Origin: Actinoplanes utahensis
GTDB taxonomy: Bacteria > Actinomycetota > Actinomycetes > Mycobacteriales > Micromonosporaceae
Direction of reading: 5' to 3'
DNA length: 64,000 bases
Assembly (NCBI RefSeq): GCF_016862455.1
Contig: NZ_BOMZ01000003.1
Location: 43,030-107,029 of the forward strand
Within the stretch, counting starts at the first letter, position 1, and each line of letters starts with the position of its first letter. The translations under genes and the position numbers were made by a program. The notes below the pieces were generated by a model. That model did no database searches, was not told the origin of the DNA, and was given only the letters and a program-made list of their open reading frames with translations. This document shows, one piece after another, positions 60,986 through 64,000 of the stretch.

Positions 60986-63256
60986 TCAGGCGCCGGGCAG
61001 GGTGAGCGTGAACTTCGGGATGCCGGAGCGGCCGGTGTCCTGGCCACTGCTCTCGGTGTAGTCGTCGTTCGCGTCCACCTGGTAGCTCCGGGACCGGTTG
61101 GCCTTGTCGTAGACGGTGATGTTGCAGACCTTCCACTGGCCCGGTGTCGTGGTGGCCCGCAGTATGCCGCTCAGCTCCCAGACCCCGTCCACGCCGGGCC
61201 CGGTCGAGTTCAGGTAGGAGTTGGCGCCGGTGGTGCAGTAGCCGACCGAGATGCTCTGCACGCCGCTGACGTCGTCGGCGGCCCGGACCTTGAGCCGCAC
61301 CTCACGGTCGGCGCTGTTGTCGGCGGTGGTGGGCCCCACGTACTCGCCCCAGGTCATGTCGATCGTCGGGGCTTCGAGGTCGGCCTGCGCGCCGGTGACG
61401 GTCAGCGACGGGATCCAGCCGGACTCCACCTGCCCGGCCCAGATCTGCCCGGACCGGCCGGTACGGTCGTAGGCCCACACCGAATCGACCTTCCACTCAC
61501 CGGGCCGGGTGAAGGCCGGCACCGTGCCGCTGATCTCGAAGACGCCGTCGGTGGGCGTGCCGGAGTGCAGGCCGCCGTACAGGTAGACCGACGGGTCACG
61601 CGGGTCGGGACTGGCCAGCCGCGCGCCGACCGAGGTCACCCCGGACAGGTCGTCGGTGGCGCCGATCCGCAGCGTGGCGGTCTGGTCCGTGCTGTTCTCC
61701 AGGGTGGTCGGCGTCTGCCAGGCGGCCCCGGCGGCGACCGGCTCCGGCCGCTGCCGGTCGAAGATCTCCCCGCGCACGGTCAGCGGGGTGACGGCGAACC
61801 GATCGCTCGCCTCGACCGAGCCGTTCACGCTGGTGTGAAGCGAGTAGGAGCCGTCCGCCGCGATCTGGTAGCTCGAGTTCCGGTACACCCGGTCGTCCAG
61901 ATAGATGCTCGAGATCCTCCAGTCGCCGAGGACCGACTGCCTCGGCAGCGTGCCGGTGAGCTCGATGATCCCGTCGTGCATCGCGCCGCCGACCATCGTG
62001 GAACCGCTCAGGTAGAAGCCGGGCCCCTCCGCCTCCGGGTTCTGGAAGGACACGCTCATGCCCGTCACACCGCTGCGGTCGTCGGTGACGTGGGCCCGCA
62101 ACCGGACCTCCACGTCCTCGTCGTTGCTCACCGCCGGCTCGGCGGTCCACTCCAGGGAGGAGACGTCGACGCGCGGCGAGTGCCGGTCGGTGCACTTGTC
62201 CTCGCCGAGGTCGCTGTCGTCGGGCACACAGGCGTTGAGGCCGGGGCCGCCCTCCACGTCGTCGTTGCCGGCGCCGCCGTCCATCCGGTCGTCTCCGACA
62301 CCGCCGTCCATCGCGTCGTCACCGCCGCCGCCGTCCATCGCGTCGTTGCCGTCGCCGCCGATCAGGGTGTCGCTGCCGTCCCCACCGGCGACCGTGTCGT
62401 CGCCGCCACCGCCGTCCACGGTGTCGTCACCGACACCGCCGCCGATGACGTCGTTGCCGCCGCCGCCGCTGAGCCGGTCGTTGCCGTCGCCGCCGGTGGC
62501 CTGGTCGGCGCCGTCCCCGCCGCGGACCGTGTCGTCGCCGGCCCCGCCGGCGAGGGTGTCGTCGCCACCACCACCGTTGACGCCGTCGCTGCCGCCGCCG
62601 CCGTCCAGGGTGTCGGTGCCGTCGCCGCCGTCGAGACGGTCGCTGCCGTCCCCGCCGCCGACGGTGTCGCTGTCGCCGTCGCCACCGGCCACGTCGTTGC
62701 CGGCGCCGCCGTCGACGGTGTCGTCGCCGTCGCCGCCCTTGAGCGTGTCCGCGCCCGGCCCGCCGGTTAGGGTGTCGGCGCCGGGACCGCCGATCACCCG
62801 GTCCCCGCCGGTGGCCGGGTCGGTCTCGGTGGCCCCGCCGCCGACGGTGTCGTCGCCGTCACCGCCGTCGGCCAGGTCGGCCCCCTCACCGCCGTCGACA
62901 TCGTCGGCGTCGGCGCCGCCGCGGACCTGGTCGTTGCCGTTGCCACCCTTGACGGTGTCCACGCCGGGACCGCCGATCACGGTGTCGGCGCCGTCCTCAC
63001 CGTCGATGTCGTCGTCGCCGTCACCGCCGTCGACGACGTCCTTGCCGCCGCCGCCCTTGATCACGTCGTCGCCGCCGAGGCCGCAGATCACGTCGTATCC
63101 GTGCGTGCCGATCAGCCGGTCGTTGCCGACGGTGCCGATGACCGTGCAGGCCTTGCCGGTGGCGGCGACCGGTTTGCCGCCGGCCCGGGCCGGTGCCGGG
63201 GTCAGCGCCACGACGAGCGCGGCTGCTGCGGCGGCGGTGCCGTACCTGATTCCCAT
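60986..63256 (-). CDS. Secreted RTX-repeat (calcium-binding) protein
   Basis: Protein of 756 aa. A signal peptide (1-25) is followed by about 30 GGxGxDxxx nonapeptide repeats (about 45-345) that should form a calcium-filled parallel beta-roll. One short loop (TETDPATGG) interrupts them. Three homologous Ig-like domains of about 105 residues follow (each with TDDxSGV and a late GxWKV-like strand). A Sec signal is unusual for RTX proteins, which often use type I export. ATG 63256 has AGGAG. It lies 15 bases downstream of the FnIII gene. Confidence 0.9.
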   Translation of the reverse strand: MGIRYGTAAAAAALVVALTPAPARAGGKPVAATGKACTVIGTVGNDRLIGTHGYDVICGLGGDDVIKGGGGKDVVDGGDGDDDIDGEDGADTVIGGPGVDTVKGGNGNDQVRGGADADDVDGGEGADLADGGDGDDTVGGGATETDPATGGDRVIGGPGADTLTGGPGADTLKGGDGDDTVDGGAGNDVAGGDGDSDTVGGGDGSDRLDGGDGTDTLDGGGGSDGVNGGGGDDTLAGGAGDDTVRGGDGADQATGGDGNDRLSGGGGNDVIGGGVGDDTVDGGGGDDTVAGGDGSDTLIGGDGNDAMDGGGGDDAMDGGVGDDRMDGGAGNDDVEGGPGLNACVPDDSDLGEDKCTDRHSPRVDVSSLEWTAEPAVSNDEDVEVRLRAHVTDDRSGVTGMSVSFQNPEAEGPGFYLSGSTMVGGAMHDGIIELTGTLPRQSVLGDWRISSIYLDDRVYRNSSYQIAADGSYSLHTSVNGSVEASDRFAVTPLTVRGEIFDRQRPEPVAAGAAWQTPTTLENSTDQTATLRIGATDDLSGVTSVGARLASPDPRDPSVYLYGGLHSGTPTDGVFEISGTVPAFTRPGEWKVDSVWAYDRTGRSGQIWAGQVESGWIPSLTVTGAQADLEAPTIDMTWGEYVGPTTADNSADREVRLKVRAADDVSGVQSISVGYCTTGANSYLNSTGPGVDGVWELSGILRATTTPGQWKVCNITVYDKANRSRSYQVDANDDYTESSGQDTGRSGIPKFTLTLPGA

Positions 63257-63271
63257 GACGTCGCTCCTGGT

Positions 63272-64000
63272 TCAGCCGCGGACTTTGACCTTGACGGCCG
63301 CCGACGGGGACGAGACGCCGGCGGCGTTCACGGCGGTCACCCGTACCGTGAAGGTCCTGCCGGTCTTGAGACCTTTGACGGTGCAGGCGCGGCCGGTGGC
63401 CGGGGCGGTGCAGCGGACCGGCGTGCCGGGCCCGGTCAGCTCCGCGCGGTAACCGGTGATCGCCGTGCCACCGGTGGTGGCGGGCGCCTTCCAGGTCACC
63501 GTGACCTTCCGGCCGGCCGACTTCGCGGCGACCGACCGGGGCCGGCCCGCCACGGTCCAGGTGGTGGCGGCCGGGCGGAGCGCCTGCTCCGGACCCTTCC
63601 CCGCGGCATTGACCGCGGACACCGTGACGTGGTGCCGCACGCCTCCGGCCAGGCCGGTGAGCACGCACCACGCGCGGCCTCCGGTGGCCTGGCAGGTGGC
63701 CACCGGGGTGCCGCCGGCAGCCACCCGGTAGGCGCGGGCGGTGTAGCCGGTGACCGGCGACCCGCCGTCGGATCCGGGGGCGTCCCAGGTGACGGTGATC
63801 CGGCGTACCCCTGGGGTGAGGTGGACGGCGCGCGGCGCCGAGGGGACCGCAAGCGTCGCGGAGGGCGTGGGGGACGGCAGCGTCGGCGCCGCCGTCGGCG
63901 AGGGGGTGACCGTGGGTGACGGCTCGGTCGTGGGTGACGGCTCGGTCGTGGGTGACGGCTCGGTCGTGGGTGACGGCTCGGTCGTGGGTGACGGCTCGGT
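63272..64000 (-). CDS. Fibronectin type III-repeat extracellular protein, 3' part
   Basis: The end of a gene that enters from beyond the right edge; 242 residues are visible. From the edge it has a (TEPSPT)n linker, then a threonine/proline region, then two and a part FnIII domains (GYRAELTGPG, SAVNAAGKG, VTAVNAAGVSS). It is likely a secreted adhesin or carbohydrate-active enzyme tail. It lies directly upstream of the RTX gene on the same strand and may share its transcript. Confidence 0.85.
   Translation of the reverse strand, partial: TEPSPTTEPSPTTEPSPTTEPSPTTEPSPTVTPSPTAAPTLPSPTPSATLAVPSAPRAVHLTPGVRRITVTWDAPGSDGGSPVTGYTARAYRVAAGGTPVATCQATGGRAWCVLTGLAGGVRHHVTVSAVNAAGKGPEQALRPAATTWTVAGRPRSVAAKSAGRKVTVTWKAPATTGGTAITGYRAELTGPGTPVRCTAPATGRACTVKGLKTGRTFTVRVTAVNAAGVSSPSAAVKVKVRG
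63914..64000 (-). repeat. 18-bp tandem repeat at the window edge
   Basis: About five 18-base units (gggtgacggctcggtcgt) encode TEPSPT repeats on the minus strand and run off the window. The copy number is unknown. Confidence 0.85.

Noticed and set aside
1..64000. tRNA, rRNA, transposase or integrase genes
   Set aside because: No cloverleaf-like or rRNA sequence and no transposase or integrase motif seen while reading both strands; a covariance search was not possible.

Overview
The window is high-GC actinobacterial DNA and most likely comes from an Actinoplanes-like member of the Micromonosporaceae. The evidence is the GC-rich codon usage on both strands, an rbpA gene (the actinobacterial RNA-polymerase-binding protein), the Ppm1/Lnt pair that makes polyprenyl-phosphomannose and acylates lipoproteins, F420-type enzyme debris, and many leaderless or GTG starts with ATGA/GTGA overlaps. 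The species assignment is inference. No rRNA, tRNA, CRISPR array, transposase or integrase was seen.

Layout. 0.2-19 kb is a signalling and regulatory stretch. It holds a secreted M36 metalloprotease with an HK/RR pair upstream, an orphan ABC-2 permease, a large PAS sensor kinase, TetR/SnoaL-like and TetR/DoxX divergent pairs (the second with a clean operator), another RR/HK pair, a small HslV/proteasome-like hydrolase, an SDR, a coupled pair of coiled-coil proteins (the second with a Cys4 zinc motif), and a double gamma-glutamylcyclotransferase-fold protein. 19-27 kb holds rbpA and, about 4.2 kb further on, fxsA-ppm1-lnt. The DNA between them carries a glyoxalase-fold protein, a broken F420-type reductase, a methyltransferase, a GlxA-like regulator, an isochorismatase-fold hydrolase and tandem repeats.

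27.4-35.4 kb is the metabolic centrepiece. A tightly overlapping minus-strand operon, kdd - amidohydrolase - kamD - kamE - kal - kamB-like, lies divergent to kamA. These are enzymes of the lysine (beta-lysine) degradation pathway best known from fermenting anaerobes: lysine 2,3-aminomutase, B12/PLP lysine 5,6-aminomutase, 3,5-diaminohexanoate dehydrogenase, 3-aminobutyryl-CoA ammonia-lyase and a MutL-type reactivase. The cleavage enzyme Kce is not in the window, and an amidohydrolase sits inside the operon.

35-49 kb is mixed: CsbD-like, TetR, an AlaA-type aminotransferase, an orphan Imm22-type immunity protein, small unknowns, a lipoprotein, an Lrp regulator followed by an aminoglycoside-phosphotransferase stump, an acyl-CoA dehydrogenase, a membrane-anchored beta-propeller-like protein, and a NarL-type RR/HK pair divergent to a MacB/FtsX-type ABC exporter. 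49-64 kb has two cyclic-di-GMP enzymes (GGDEF; PAS-GGDEF-EAL), an SfnB/DszC-like flavin oxidoreductase ending near a 102-bp imperfect inverted repeat, two GNAT proteins, a 5'-3' exonuclease, a PH-domain membrane protein, decayed fragments of a MATE transporter, a PBP4-type DD-peptidase, a ChaB/Rho-N protein, an RTX-repeat secreted protein, and the 3' part of a fibronectin-III protein that runs off the right edge.

Coordinates were read by eye from the sequence. Family names rest on recognised motifs and remembered homologues, not on a search.
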